A stretch of 64,000 nucleotides of DNA from Spirochaeta africana DSM 8902 (GCF_000242595.2 NC_017098.1:744001-808000); one strand, 5' to 3'; numbered from the stretch's first letter, positions 15,989-25,172 are shown. The notes: a model not told the origin generated them from the sequence alone. Translations and numbers: made by a program.

Positions 15989-18130
15989 ATGGATACCAGC
16001 TCCGTACTGTCCGGCCTGAACGAAACCCAAAAGGCCGCGGTTCTGCACCGCGGCGCCCCGCTGTTGATTCTTGCCGGCGCAGGTTCCGGTAAAACCCGGG
16101 TTATTACCATTAAAATTGCCCACCTCATTGCACAGGGTGTCGATCCGCGTTCGATCCTGGCGGTTACCTTTACCAACAAGGCCGCCAACGAGATGCGCGA
16201 GCGGGCTGCACAGCTGCATCCCGGGGCTTCACAAGCCATGATCCGCACCTTTCACAGCTTTGGCGCCTGGCTTTTGCGGCGCAATGCCGCCGCGGTCGGG
16301 CTGCCGCGCGAGTTTTCAATATACGATGACGACGACCAGGTCAGTTTGTTGGGAACTCTGTATCCGCAGTACACCAAACAGGTGGTAAAGGGCTATGCCC
16401 GGGCGATCTCGCGGGCCAAGGACTTCGGTCTTACCCCGGAGGATGATCTGAGTCCGGTGGGGTCGGACAGCGAGTTCCCGCAGATCTACCGTACCTACAC
16501 CGACAATCTGCGCAAGATCGGCAACGTTGATTTCGGGGACCTGATTCTGCTGCCGCAGCAGCTGCTGGCAGGCAATGCAGCCATTGGCGGGCGTATCCGG
16601 GATCGCTTTCGTATTGTGCTGGTAGACGAGTACCAGGACAGCAACATAGCCCAGTACAAGCTGCTGCAGAGCCTGACCGACAGCTACAGCTATGTTTGTG
16701 TGGTAGGTGACGATGATCAGTCAATCTACCGCTTTCGCGGGGCAGAGGTGCGCAACATCATCGACTTTCCCGAGCACTTTCCGGGTACAGATATTGTGCG
16801 GCTGGAACAGAACTACCGTTCTACCGGCTCGATCCTGCAAGTGGCTCATGCGGTTGTGTCGCGCAACCAGGGGCGGCTGGGCAAGCAGCTGTGGACAGAG
16901 AACCCGGATGGCAGCCCTCCTGTCATTGCTCATCTGTTTGATCAGGACCAGGAAGTGGAGTACTGCACCGAGGTGCTGATGCAGGGATCCCCCGGGGAAA
17001 CCGCAATCCTGTATCGCACCAATGCCCAGTCACGTGCCTTTGAGACCGCGTTTCTGCGCGGCGGGATACCCTATCGCATAGTCGGTACCCTGCGATTCTA
17101 CGAGCGCGAAGAGGTAAAGGATGCCATCGCCCTGCTGCGGTTTACGGCTAACCCGCGCGATCCGATCTCGCTGGCCCGCATAATCAACAAGCCTGCGCGG
17201 GGAATCGGCAAGAAGAGTGTGGAGAAAATACTGGAGCGTGCCGGAGACGGGGATCTGCTTCAGGCAATGCGGGCGGCTATTCCCCACCTGACCACGCGCT
17301 CCGGCGGGGCGGTCGAGAAATGCCGAGGTATGCTCCAGGATATTATCGGCGATCTGGGTGCGGGGAAGCACGAGCTGCTCAGCGATCTCCTGCACGCTGC
17401 GCTGATGGCCTCCGGGCTGTGGCAGTACCACCGCGAACAGGACGAGGTCGCCGGGCTGCAGAAAATCCAGAACCTGGAAGAGCTGGAGAATGCTGCCGGA
17501 ATGTATCCGGCAACCACCGACGGTCTGATCGAGTTTCTCGAGGCGATCGAACTGGACAGCGGCGCCCAGCAGGACGCCGGTGAGGATGCGGTTACCCTGA
17601 TCACCATGCATAATACCAAGGGGCTGGAGTTCGACCGGGTTATTATCACCGGTATGGATGAAGGAATTTTTCCCCGCGAGAGTGATCTGGACCCGGACAG
17701 CCTGGAAGAGGAACGCCGGTTGTTCTATGTAGCCGTTACCCGAGCACGCAAGGAACTGCATATGACAACCACCCGCATGCGTCGGGTGCATGGGCGTATC
17801 GTCGACACCTCGCCCTCGCGCTTCCTGTACGAAATTCCGCGTGATCTGGTCGAGTTTGCCGGGGCGTACAGCCCGGGACACGGCAGTCCGGCCGGCGGCT
17901 CATTCGGCAGTCCGGGGGGCAGCCCTGCCGGCAGCGACCCCGCCGCAGCTGATAACTCGCCCTATCCCCGCGGCTGCGGTGTGTATCACGATGATTACGG
18001 CAGCGGCCGGGTAGTGCGCTCCGATATCAAGGATGGCGAACTGGTGGTGCTGGTGCAGTTCGAGACCGGCCGTACAGCCCGCTTTCTGCCGGCCTACAGC
18101 CCCCTGGAAAGGATTAGTATAGATGACTGA
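15989..18130 (+). CDS. UvrD/Rep/PcrA-type DNA helicase
   Basis: A 713-residue superfamily 1A helicase. Walker A is LAGAGSGKT (near residue 30), motif Ia VTFTNKAANEMRER, motif II VDEYQDSN, motif III VVGDDDQSIYRFRGA, and the later motifs include TMHNTKGLEFDRVI and EEERRLFYVAVTRA. It acts 3'-5' in repair and replication restart. A Gly/Ser/Pro-rich linker at about residues 630-655 leads to a small C-terminal domain (YGSGRVVRSDIKDGELVVLVQF) of the Tudor-like type seen in PcrA, which contacts RNA polymerase. It overlaps the next gene by 8 nt. Confidence 0.93.
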   Translation: MDTSSVLSGLNETQKAAVLHRGAPLLILAGAGSGKTRVITIKIAHLIAQGVDPRSILAVTFTNKAANEMRERAAQLHPGASQAMIRTFHSFGAWLLRRNAAAVGLPREFSIYDDDDQVSLLGTLYPQYTKQVVKGYARAISRAKDFGLTPEDDLSPVGSDSEFPQIYRTYTDNLRKIGNVDFGDLILLPQQLLAGNAAIGGRIRDRFRIVLVDEYQDSNIAQYKLLQSLTDSYSYVCVVGDDDQSIYRFRGAEVRNIIDFPEHFPGTDIVRLEQNYRSTGSILQVAHAVVSRNQGRLGKQLWTENPDGSPPVIAHLFDQDQEVEYCTEVLMQGSPGETAILYRTNAQSRAFETAFLRGGIPYRIVGTLRFYEREEVKDAIALLRFTANPRDPISLARIINKPARGIGKKSVEKILERAGDGDLLQAMRAAIPHLTTRSGGAVEKCRGMLQDIIGDLGAGKHELLSDLLHAALMASGLWQYHREQDEVAGLQKIQNLEELENAAGMYPATTDGLIEFLEAIELDSGAQQDAGEDAVTLITMHNTKGLEFDRVIITGMDEGIFPRESDLDPDSLEEERRLFYVAVTRARKELHMTTTRMRRVHGRIVDTSPSRFLYEIPRDLVEFAGAYSPGHGSPAGGSFGSPGGSPAGSDPAAADNSPYPRGCGVYHDDYGSGRVVRSDIKDGELVVLVQFETGRTARFLPAYSPLERISIDD

Positions 18131-19289
18131 ACTGGTTCGTCGTACCCGCGACTATCGACTTTATACCGAAAATGGTAATCGCTGGCTGGATCTTGCTCTC
18201 GATAGCGGCGGCGCTTTCTGCGGGCATCGCCCCCACCGGCTGGGCAATGGCCTTAAACAGATTCTTGCCAGAGGAGGCAGCGCTGCCCTGCCGAATCGCT
18301 CCGCCATCCGGGCGGAAAAAGCCCTGCTGCAACTGCTGAAGCAGCTGCAGCTGCCGGATGCCGGCAGCTATCGCCTCCTGTATCTGCCGGCCGGACTCGA
18401 ACCCTCCGCAATAACGACATTGCTTTCGCGCACTGTTCAGTACGACCCGCCTGGCGACCAGCATGGCCCGCAAACCCCAGAAGACCAGCAAGGCCGGCAT
18501 GGCGACCAGCAAGGCCCGCAAGGCCGGCATGGCCACCCGCAAGGCCCGCAAAACATCCGTAATGTGCCAGCGCCGCATGCCATCGCTGACCCCTGGCTCC
18601 AGGCGGCTCAGATGGCTCCGGCCGCTGAAGCGGCCTCACCATCCGCAGCGGGTTGGTCAACCGCAGCGGGTCCGTCAGCTACAGCGGCCCCACCATCCGC
18701 AGCGGCCCCTGCAGCCACAAAGGCCGCAACGGCTGATTCCGTTTCGCCAGCCCGCACAACCAAATCAGCGCCGCTATGCCTGGTGCTCAGGCCCGGATAC
18801 GACGTGGCGGCGCTGCAGACCGTACTCGCTGTCTCCACATTCACGGCAGCCCCGGCGGTGGTGCTACCGATACTTCCGGTTCCTCGCGGCAGCGCACCCC
18901 AGCCGCTGCTGTTGCATCCCGAGGTTTCCGACAGCGTTCTGCCCGGCGAGCTGGTGCTGCAGCAACCGGCTGAACTGGGAATGTACGGAGTGGTGCAGGG
19001 GGTGCATTACTTCCTCGATCCGGTATTTCCCGCTGCCAGTCAGAAGCGCGATGACACCATACTGCGCCCACATGGACTGCAGCAGCGAGGCTGGCCTGAG
19101 TGGGTCACCTCGGGACCGTATCAGTATTTTACCGGTACATCCCGGGATTATACCCGTGTGCAGGAAATCGCCGCACGTTACGGGATCCTGCTTCCGCGTA
19201 CATCGGCAGATCCGGCCATTATGCCATTTCTGCTGTCGCGGCACGAGGACCGGCTGCTGGATGCCGTAGCCGCGGAGTATGCCGGTTAG
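18123..19289 (+). CDS. Class III aminotransferase-like protein with repetitive insert
   Basis: 388 residues, starting inside the helicase stop (ATGACTGA overlap). The N-terminus, NGNRWLDLALDSGGAFCGHRPHRLGN, resembles class III aminotransferases, but no cofactor-lysine motif is seen. Residues about 108-216 are low complexity: first Gly/Gln/His-rich repeats, then Ala/Pro/Ser/Thr-rich. They are encoded partly by a 30-bp tandem repeat. Ordered sequence resumes at LCLVLRPGYDVAALQ. A degenerate aminotransferase, or a protein of unknown function using part of that fold, is the best reading. Confidence 0.55.
   Translation: MTELVRRTRDYRLYTENGNRWLDLALDSGGAFCGHRPHRLGNGLKQILARGGSAALPNRSAIRAEKALLQLLKQLQLPDAGSYRLLYLPAGLEPSAITTLLSRTVQYDPPGDQHGPQTPEDQQGRHGDQQGPQGRHGHPQGPQNIRNVPAPHAIADPWLQAAQMAPAAEAASPSAAGWSTAAGPSATAAPPSAAAPAATKAATADSVSPARTTKSAPLCLVLRPGYDVAALQTVLAVSTFTAAPAVVLPILPVPRGSAPQPLLLHPEVSDSVLPGELVLQQPAELGMYGVVQGVHYFLDPVFPAASQKRDDTILRPHGLQQRGWPEWVTSGPYQYFTGTSRDYTRVQEIAARYGILLPRTSADPAIMPFLLSRHEDRLLDAVAAEYAG
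18491..18550 (+). repeat. Two tandem 30-bp copies inside the aminotransferase-like gene
   Basis: Copies at 18491-18520 and 18521-18550 differ at two positions; both begin AGGCCGGCATGGC and end AAGGCCCGCA. A more degenerate copy precedes them (about 18451-18490). The period is ten codons, so copy-number change would keep the frame. Confidence 0.85.
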
Positions 19290-19342
19290 CCGCAGGGAAT
19301 CCGGCCCTGGCCGTCTCTACGCTGGCCGCCTGCGCCACACCA

Positions 19343-19374
19343 CCATCACGCCATCACGCCATCACGCCATCACG
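19343..19374 (+). repeat. Four perfect copies of an 8-bp tandem repeat
   Basis: The unit CCATCACG is repeated four times without mismatch, within the gene-free stretch between 19290 and 19453. The rest of that stretch is C/A-rich and unremarkable. Confidence 0.9.
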
Positions 19375-19418
19375 CCGCCACACGCTTCCACACACCACGC
19401 CACATTGACAGGTACACT

Positions 19419-19447
19419 TGCAAACTCCTGGCGAATGCATACATACT
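19419..19447 (+). promoter_or_regulatory. Candidate promoter of small membrane protein gene
   Basis: TTGCAA (19419-19424), 17 bp, CATACT (19442-19447). Transcription would start at about 19454, the A of the proposed start codon. A separate TTGACA at 19405 lacks a suitably spaced -10. Confidence 0.35.
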
Positions 19448-19453
19448 CCTGGT

Positions 19454-19747
19454 ATGCACAGTTTGGATTTCTGGCAGTTTACCGCTGAGCTGATTGTCTA
19501 CGGACTGGCCGTCTTTCTGGCGATTATGGTATGGGGCAGAACCCGGGATGTACCCTGGCTGTTTATGGTAATCGGGGTGATATCACTGTATGCCGGGTCG
19601 ATTCTCGATGCCTTGCATGTGCTGGGTGCCGTTAACCTGGATCCGATAACCTATGCCGGTGCCAGTCCGGTGCGAATACTTGTGCAGGTCTTCCCCGGAA
19701 TCGCATTTGCCATCGGGTTTCTCAGCTATATTCGCGGCCGGATATAG
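19454..19747 (+). CDS. Small membrane protein of unknown function
   Basis: 97 residues, about three membrane segments (LIVYGLAVFLAIMVW, WLFMVIGVISLYAGSIL, LVQVFPGIAFAIGFLSYI). The start at 19454 (MHSLDFWQF) is preferred over 19418 because the upstream codons are untypical, but no Shine-Dalgarno sequence precedes either. Base composition is like the neighbouring genes. Not recognised as a named family. The 107 bases after it hold only C-rich sequence. Confidence 0.5.
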   Translation: MHSLDFWQFTAELIVYGLAVFLAIMVWGRTRDVPWLFMVIGVISLYAGSILDALHVLGAVNLDPITYAGASPVRILVQVFPGIAFAIGFLSYIRGRI

Positions 19748-19854
19748 CCGACCCCACGCAGCACAGGAGCCGACCCCGCAGCCCATAATACAAACACATG
19801 CAGCGCATGCAGCGCACGCCGACCCGGGCCCACCCACACAGCGCGAGCCATATA

Positions 19855-20178
19855 TCAGCCTTCCGCCTCATGCAATAAGTCTTTCCAGTTTCTTCTGGAA
19901 TATAGAAATCTGACAATGTGTATTTCCTGTTTGCTCTCTGCGATTTGGTAGAATAAAATGTAATTGTTAATTAACATGTATCGTATTCCACGATTTTTTA
20001 AATATTTATCTCTGACTAATGGATGGGATTTCGGATAATTCTTAAGGTAGCGTAGCTTGTTTTCAATTTTTGTAATTAAATCATGCGCCGCAATCGGATT
20101 CTTCAATTTCTTGCTGATGTACATCAATGATGCATCGAGATCTTCCTTCGCTTTGGTACTAAATAATACTTTGTACAT
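19855..20178 (-). CDS. RelE/ParE-family toxin
   Basis: 107 residues of the RelE/ParE fold: an N-terminal MYKVLFSTKAKEDLDASLMYISKKL helical pair, then the strand region IRYMLINNYILFYQI and the end IHIVRFLYSRRNWKDLL. Family members are mRNA interferases (RelE) or gyrase inhibitors (ParE); the YISKKLKNPIAA helix and RFLYSRRNW end suit the ParE/RelE-like plasmid-stabilisation group. It overlaps the antitoxin by 1 nt (TAATG), giving coupled translation. Strongly AT-rich compared with all neighbours, a sign of horizontal transfer. Confidence 0.85.
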   Translation of the reverse strand: MYKVLFSTKAKEDLDASLMYISKKLKNPIAAHDLITKIENKLRYLKNYPKSHPLVRDKYLKNRGIRYMLINNYILFYQIAESKQEIHIVRFLYSRRNWKDLLHEAEG

Positions 20179-20441
20179 TACAGAGCATGCTTTTCTCTTA
20201 ATTCACTGAATACTTTTTCCATTTCAATGGGTTCATTGATTTCCAGGTCATGTATGCCATCTGCAATTTTCTGATAAAGATCAGCTTTTCCTGTCAACGC
20301 TTCGTAGGTCTCAATGCTCATTACGGCTAAGTCACCCTGGCCATTTTTGGTGATGAAGACAGGCTCGGAATGATCGTGACAGAAAGCCGAAATTTCATTG
20401 TATTTGTTACGTAAATCAGCACTCGGTCGTATTTTTGGCAT
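20178..20441 (-). CDS. Phd/YefM-family antitoxin
   Basis: 87 residues, start MPKIRPSADLRNKYNEI after AGGAGA. The N-terminal Phd/YefM DNA-binding fold includes EPVFITKNGQGDLAVMSIETYEAL; the acidic C-terminal tail (EINEPIEMEKVFSELREKHAL) would wrap the toxin. It is expected to repress its own operon, and a perfect palindrome sits in the promoter just upstream. A longer frame to 20567 is rejected because it reads through this promoter. Confidence 0.87.
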   Translation of the reverse strand: MPKIRPSADLRNKYNEISAFCHDHSEPVFITKNGQGDLAVMSIETYEALTGKADLYQKIADGIHDLEINEPIEMEKVFSELREKHAL

Positions 20442-20460
20442 AGGGGTCTCCTGTATCAAA

Positions 20461-20489
20461 ATAATATCAATATATTGATACGAAAGCAA
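20461..20489 (-). promoter_or_regulatory. Toxin-antitoxin promoter with palindromic operator
   Basis: On the minus strand TTGCTT (20484-20489), exactly 17 bp, TATTAT (20461-20466). The 16-bp perfect palindrome TATCAATATATTGATA (20465-20480) fills the spacer and touches the -10. An outer half-site GTATCAA (20453-20459) pairs with TTGATAC (20475-20481). Antitoxin binding here would block RNA polymerase. Confidence 0.65.
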
Positions 20490-20649
20490 TATCAGGCTAC
20501 GTCGTCTTCCGGTGTGAACGTGTGCCGTCCCATTGCCGGCCCGCCTCTGCCGCCCCACGCAGCACACGCCCCCCCGATTAACATCTCAACCCCGTCTCGC
20601 CTACGCCACCTGAGGATTCAACTGCCAACCTGAACATTCCTGCCCCCAC

Positions 20650-20678
20650 TTAACACTGCGGCACCATTGTGCTATCAT
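20650..20678 (+). promoter_or_regulatory. Promoter of small membrane protein gene
   Basis: TTAACA (20650-20655), 17 bp, TATCAT (20673-20678), with TGC directly before the -10 giving an extended -10 element. Confidence 0.55.
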
Positions 20679-20709
20679 ACATTCCAGCGAAAGCCACAGG
20701 AGGAACTGA

Positions 20710-20943
20710 ATGGTAGCTTTGCTTGTAGGCCTGATATTTACCGCCGCCGGGCTGTTTGCCGTCCTGCCGATGGACTGGGCACTGCAGTGGGGCCCGGAGG
20801 TAATCCAGTTTCTGAAGGGCGGCCTGCCGGTACTCGCCTTTTTTATCGGGTTTCTTGCCATGGTAATCGGCATTGCCGACATCAAGGACCGGATCGAAGC
20901 CAGAAAAGAAGAAGCGGAAGAAGCCGCTCAAACACAGGAATAA
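20710..20943 (+). CDS. Small two-segment membrane protein
   Basis: 77 residues: two membrane segments (about 3-22 and 37-57) and a charged, helical tail KDRIEARKEEAEEAAQ. AGGAGG precedes the ATG and a good promoter lies upstream, so expression is likely. It is monocistronic, followed by the ribosomal-protein promoter. Unknown function. Confidence 0.65.
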   Translation: MVALLVGLIFTAAGLFAVLPMDWALQWGPEVIQFLKGGLPVLAFFIGFLAMVIGIADIKDRIEARKEEAEEAAQTQE

Positions 20944-20994
20944 AACACACCTCGGTCGAAAGGGTGGAAACGGGAGTTACGGGCACCACAGCCC

Positions 20995-21023
20995 TTGACT
21001 TTTTTTGCGTTCTCAACAATTAT
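20995..21023 (+). promoter_or_regulatory. Promoter of rplM-rpsI
   Basis: TTGACT (20995-21000), 17 bp beginning with a T-run, AATTAT (21018-21023). It gives a leader of about 30 nt before the rplM ribosome site. Confidence 0.5.
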
Positions 21024-21058
21024 ATGCCTCCGAACCGAGTAGAACAAAGGGAATGAGC

Positions 21059-21490
21059 ATGAAAACGATATTCAAAAAGCCAGCAGAGATTGATCGTGCA
21101 TGGTATCTGATCGATGCGGAAGGGGAGACCCTCGGACGTGTAGCTGCAAAAACCGCAGTCCTGCTGCGCGGCAAGCACAAGCCCGAATTCGCACCGCATG
21201 CCGAGATTGGCGACTACGTAGTTATTATCAATGCGGAAAAGGTTCAGGTAACCGGCCGCAAGGAAAAGCGCAAGATCTATTACCGACACAGCGGGCACCC
21301 CGGCGGTATCTACGCCGAAACCCTCGAGAAGGTACGCGTGCGTAAGCCGACCTTCCCGCTGGAGCATGCCATCCGCGGTATGCTGCCCAAGAACCGCCTC
21401 GGCCGCAAGCTGTTCAAGAACGTAAAGGTGTATGCCGGTACCCGGCATCCCCACGCAGCTCAGCAGCCGCAGCAGATTTCGGTACAGTAA
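21059..21490 (+). CDS. rplM: Ribosomal protein L13
   Basis: 143 residues, family length. Characteristic parts are WYLIDAEGETLGRVAAKTAVLLRGKHKPEF, GDYVVIINAEKVQVTGRKEKRKIYYRHSGHPGG and AIRGMLPKNRLGRKLFKNVKVYAG. The ATG at 21059 is chosen because AAAGGGA lies at proper distance; the ATG at 21053 is too close. Paired with rpsI as in most bacteria. Confidence 0.97.
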   Translation: MKTIFKKPAEIDRAWYLIDAEGETLGRVAAKTAVLLRGKHKPEFAPHAEIGDYVVIINAEKVQVTGRKEKRKIYYRHSGHPGGIYAETLEKVRVRKPTFPLEHAIRGMLPKNRLGRKLFKNVKVYAGTRHPHAAQQPQQISVQ

Positions 21491-21508
21491 GAACGTAAGG
21501 AGATTCCA

Positions 21509-21901
21509 GTGTCTGTGTATGCTTCCCAAGGAACAGGACGAAGAAAAACATCGGTTGCTCGCGTATACCTGAAAAACGGTAAGGGTGACATCACCGTCAA
21601 CGGCAAGAGCCTCGACGACTATTTCAACACCAAAGAGCAGGCCTACATTGTACGCCAGGCCCTGATGGTTACCGACAGCGAAAAGTCGTACGACATCCTG
21701 GTGAATGTCCACGGTGGCGGCAAGACCGGTCAGGCCGGTGCCATTCTGCACGGACTCTCCCGTGCCCTGGTTGGCGTCGACGAGAACAACCTCAAGCCGC
21801 TGCGCGCCAACGGCTTCATGAGCCGTGACTCCCGCATGGTTGAGCGTAAGAAGTACGGTCAGCGCGGAGCTCGCCGCAAGTACCAGTTCTCCAAGCGCTA
21901 A
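21509..21901 (+). CDS. rpsI: Ribosomal protein S9
   Basis: 130 residues with a GTG start after AAGGAG. It begins ASQGTGRRKTSVARVYLKNGKGDITVNGK and ends with the basic RKKYGQRGARRKYQFSKR tail that reaches the P site of the small subunit. 18 nt after rplM and 6 nt before recX, so all three are probably on one transcript. Confidence 0.97.
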   Translation: MSVYASQGTGRRKTSVARVYLKNGKGDITVNGKSLDDYFNTKEQAYIVRQALMVTDSEKSYDILVNVHGGGKTGQAGAILHGLSRALVGVDENNLKPLRANGFMSRDSRMVERKKYGQRGARRKYQFSKR

Positions 21902-21907
21902 ATCAGC

Positions 21908-22564
21908 GTGTCTATCGATCAACCCCTGGGATCAACAGATCATCAGCCGGTGGTTGTCGACATCGAAAAAGGAACCGTCTCGGGGTGGTTGCGCGTCACC
22001 CTGTCCGACGGTTCTTTTTTTTCGCTCCCGTCCGAAACCATCCATGCCAACGGCTGGGAGCAGCCCGGAACCCCGGCCGACCCCGATATCGCCGCCCGGC
22101 TGCAGCAGCAGGCCTGGCAGCAGCTGATCGAGCGCAAGGCCCTGGACAGCCTGGCCCGCGCCGAGCAGTGCCGGGCCCGGCTGCAGCTCAAGCTTATCGC
22201 CAAGGGGATGCCGGCCGCCGAGGTCAGCCAGGTGCTCGACGAGCTGGAGCAGCGGAATGTGCTCAGCGACCGCCGCTACGCCGAGTCCTGGGTGCGTAAC
22301 CGCATGCTGCGCCGAGGCGAGGGCCCGCTGGCCGTTCAGCTCGGGCTGCGAGCCCGCGGGATCGATCAGCATACCGCCCGCGCCGCAATCGACACCCTGC
22401 AGCAGGAGTATCCCGACCTGCTGGAGCAGGCAATCCAGCGTGCCGCCGCCCGATTGTCCCGCAGCCGCAGCACGCGTAGCCCCGAAGCCCTGCGCAGCCG
22501 ACTCCTGCGGGAAGGGTTTCCCCGCGAGCTGGTTGACACCGAACTGAAAAAATATCAAATTTAG
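21908..22564 (+). CDS. recX: Regulatory protein RecX
   Basis: 218 residues. The RecX repeats run from about residue 75: LARAEQCRARLQLKLIAKGM, VSQVLDELEQRNVLSDRRYAESWVRNRMLRRGEGPLAV and a third unit ending LLREGFPRELVDTELKK. RecX limits RecA filament growth. The GTG start lies only 6 nt after rpsI, without a clear ribosome site, suggesting coupling to rpsI. recA is not adjacent, unlike the common arrangement. The N-terminal 70 residues are an additional beta-rich domain. Confidence 0.88.
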   Translation: MSIDQPLGSTDHQPVVVDIEKGTVSGWLRVTLSDGSFFSLPSETIHANGWEQPGTPADPDIAARLQQQAWQQLIERKALDSLARAEQCRARLQLKLIAKGMPAAEVSQVLDELEQRNVLSDRRYAESWVRNRMLRRGEGPLAVQLGLRARGIDQHTARAAIDTLQQEYPDLLEQAIQRAAARLSRSRSTRSPEALRSRLLREGFPRELVDTELKKYQI

Positions 22565-22602
22565 TCAAGCTAAACAGGTTTAGTACTTTGCAAATATCCG
22601 GT

Positions 22603-22632
22603 TTGGCGGTAGTATATTGGCACTAATACAAT
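22603..22632 (+). promoter_or_regulatory. Candidate promoter of the response-regulator pair
   Basis: TTGGCG (22603-22608), 18 bp, TACAAT (22627-22632). An alternative TTGCAA at 22588 with TATATT at 22613 has a 19-bp spacer. Confidence 0.4.
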
Positions 22633-22666
22633 AAATACGCCAATAGCAATCATGTAAGGAGAATCC

Positions 22667-23302
22667 ATGGCACGTACCGACAAGAAAATCCGCATATTCA
22701 GCGCCCTCGAGGTGGCCAACATCTGCGGAGTAGTAAACCAGACCGCAATCAACTGGATCAAAAACGGCTACCTCCGGGCCTTTCAGACCCCCGGCGGCCA
22801 GTATCGCGTTTATGCCGAGGATCTGATCGACTTCCTGCAGACCCGCAACATGCGCATGCCGGAAGAGCTGCAGCGCATCATGCAGGAGCAGATGTCCTTC
22901 GACTCCATTATGGTGGTCGATGACGACGAAACCCTGCTCAACTCCATGATGGAGTTTCTCCGCGAGGAGTATCCCAAGTACGAGCTGTATGCTGCAGCTG
23001 ACGGATTCCAGGCCGGCCGGATCATCTCGGAGCACAAGCCCAAGGTTATCTTTCTGGACATCGATCTCCCCGGGGAGAACGGCTACAACGTCTGCCGCGC
23101 CATCCGCAGTGACGACAGCCTCGGGGTACCGATCATCATCGCCATGTCCGGACTGGACGACCCTGAGCTGCGTGCCCGCATTGACGAAGCCGGTGCCGAC
23201 ACCTTTGTCAAAAAGCCCCTGGAGTTCGATGAAATCCCCGAGCTGATCAAGGACCAGGTCAAGGAACGACGCCGCGCGCGCCGACAGCGGGATGTACAGT
23301 AG
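22667..23302 (+). CDS. HTH-receiver protein (DNA-binding domain first)
   Basis: 211 residues. Residues about 8-60 form a MerR/excisionase-like winged helix (FSALEVANICGVVNQTAINWIKNGYLRAFQTPGGQYRVYAEDLIDFL). Residues about 78-198 are a complete receiver: MVVDDDE acidic triad, phosphoacceptor in VIFLDIDLPGENGY, AMSG, and the lysine in VKKPLEF. Usual response regulators put the receiver first. No histidine kinase is adjacent. ATG after AAGGAG. It is followed 6 nt later by a stand-alone receiver, probably its signalling partner. Confidence 0.87.
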   Translation: MARTDKKIRIFSALEVANICGVVNQTAINWIKNGYLRAFQTPGGQYRVYAEDLIDFLQTRNMRMPEELQRIMQEQMSFDSIMVVDDDETLLNSMMEFLREEYPKYELYAAADGFQAGRIISEHKPKVIFLDIDLPGENGYNVCRAIRSDDSLGVPIIIAMSGLDDPELRARIDEAGADTFVKKPLEFDEIPELIKDQVKERRRARRQRDVQ

Positions 23303-23308
23303 GGCGGT

Positions 23309-23656
23309 ATGGCGGCACATCGTATTCTGGTAGTAGAGGACGAAGACGCAATCCGGCTCACCATGCGTGACTTTCTCGTACGCAAGGGGCATGAGGTCCA
23401 TCTGGCCTCTGACGGGGTGGGGGCAATCAAGATGCTCATCGACAACCCCGCAATCGAGCTGATGGTCACCGATTACCGCATGAACATCCTGGGCGGCGAT
23501 TACTGGATCAAGTTCCTCCAGCGCTTTCTGCCCGAACTGCCCATTATCGTGACCAGCGGCTTTTTGCGCCCCGAGTTCGAGATACCCTACGAGGTCATGT
23601 ACAAACCCTTTGACTACAACGAGCTCGAACAGCACATCCTGGCAATGCTTGCCTGA
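23309..23656 (+). CDS. Stand-alone receiver-domain protein
   Basis: 115 residues, receiver only: ILVVEDEDA acidic pocket, phosphoacceptor in LMVTDYRMNILGG, VTSGF and the lysine in VMYKPFDY. No output domain. It could act as a phosphate relay or sink, or contact the HTH-receiver protein encoded just before it. The start is 6 nt after that gene. Confidence 0.87.
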   Translation: MAAHRILVVEDEDAIRLTMRDFLVRKGHEVHLASDGVGAIKMLIDNPAIELMVTDYRMNILGGDYWIKFLQRFLPELPIIVTSGFLRPEFEIPYEVMYKPFDYNELEQHILAMLA

Positions 23657-23692
23657 CCACCCACCGTCGTATCCGGATTCCGGAACATGAAC

Positions 23693-23732
23693 AAAAAAAG
23701 CTGCCGTCCCGCGGGACCGGCAGCTTTTTTTT
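23693..23732. terminator. Bidirectional intrinsic terminator
   Basis: Arms AGCTGCCG and CGGCAGCT, extended by TCCC/GGGA and one unpaired base, are flanked by an A-run on the left and eight Ts on the right. It therefore ends transcripts from the receiver genes on the plus strand and from eno on the minus strand. The rest of 23733-23812 shows nothing notable. Confidence 0.9.
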
Positions 23733-23812
23733 ACGGGACCGTGTGCCGCAGCACACGGTTCACCACGGATAGCGGGGCGCTCGTGCGCTCCGCTTACCCT
23801 GTTGCAGAAACC

Positions 23813-25117
<1,305 letters not shown>

Positions 25118-25143
25118 TTAATCGATAGGATTTGTACGATTAC

Positions 25144-25172
25144 ACTATGCGAATATGGGCAGGCATTGTCAA
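25144..25172 (-). promoter_or_regulatory. Promoter of eno
   Basis: On the minus strand a perfect TTGACA (25167-25172), 17 bp, CATAGT (25144-25149). The -35 shares bases 25167-25171 with the opposing proS -35. Downstream, TGTAATCGTACA (25133-25144, minus strand) is an imperfect palindrome at the likely transcription start. Confidence 0.55.

Noticed and set aside
18463-19269. An alternative plus-strand frame with basic Lys/Ala/Arg repeats inside the aminotransferase-like gene
   Set aside because: The histone-like look comes from reading the 30-bp repeat out of frame; the frame starting at the helicase overlap continues into conserved-looking sequence.
19343-19374. CRISPR-like array
   Set aside because: The units are 8 bp and contiguous, with no spacers; simple tandem repeat only.
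20568-20649. Possible small RNA in the C-rich gap upstream of 20710
   Set aside because: No promoter, hairpin or T-run within the stretch apart from the promoter of the next gene.
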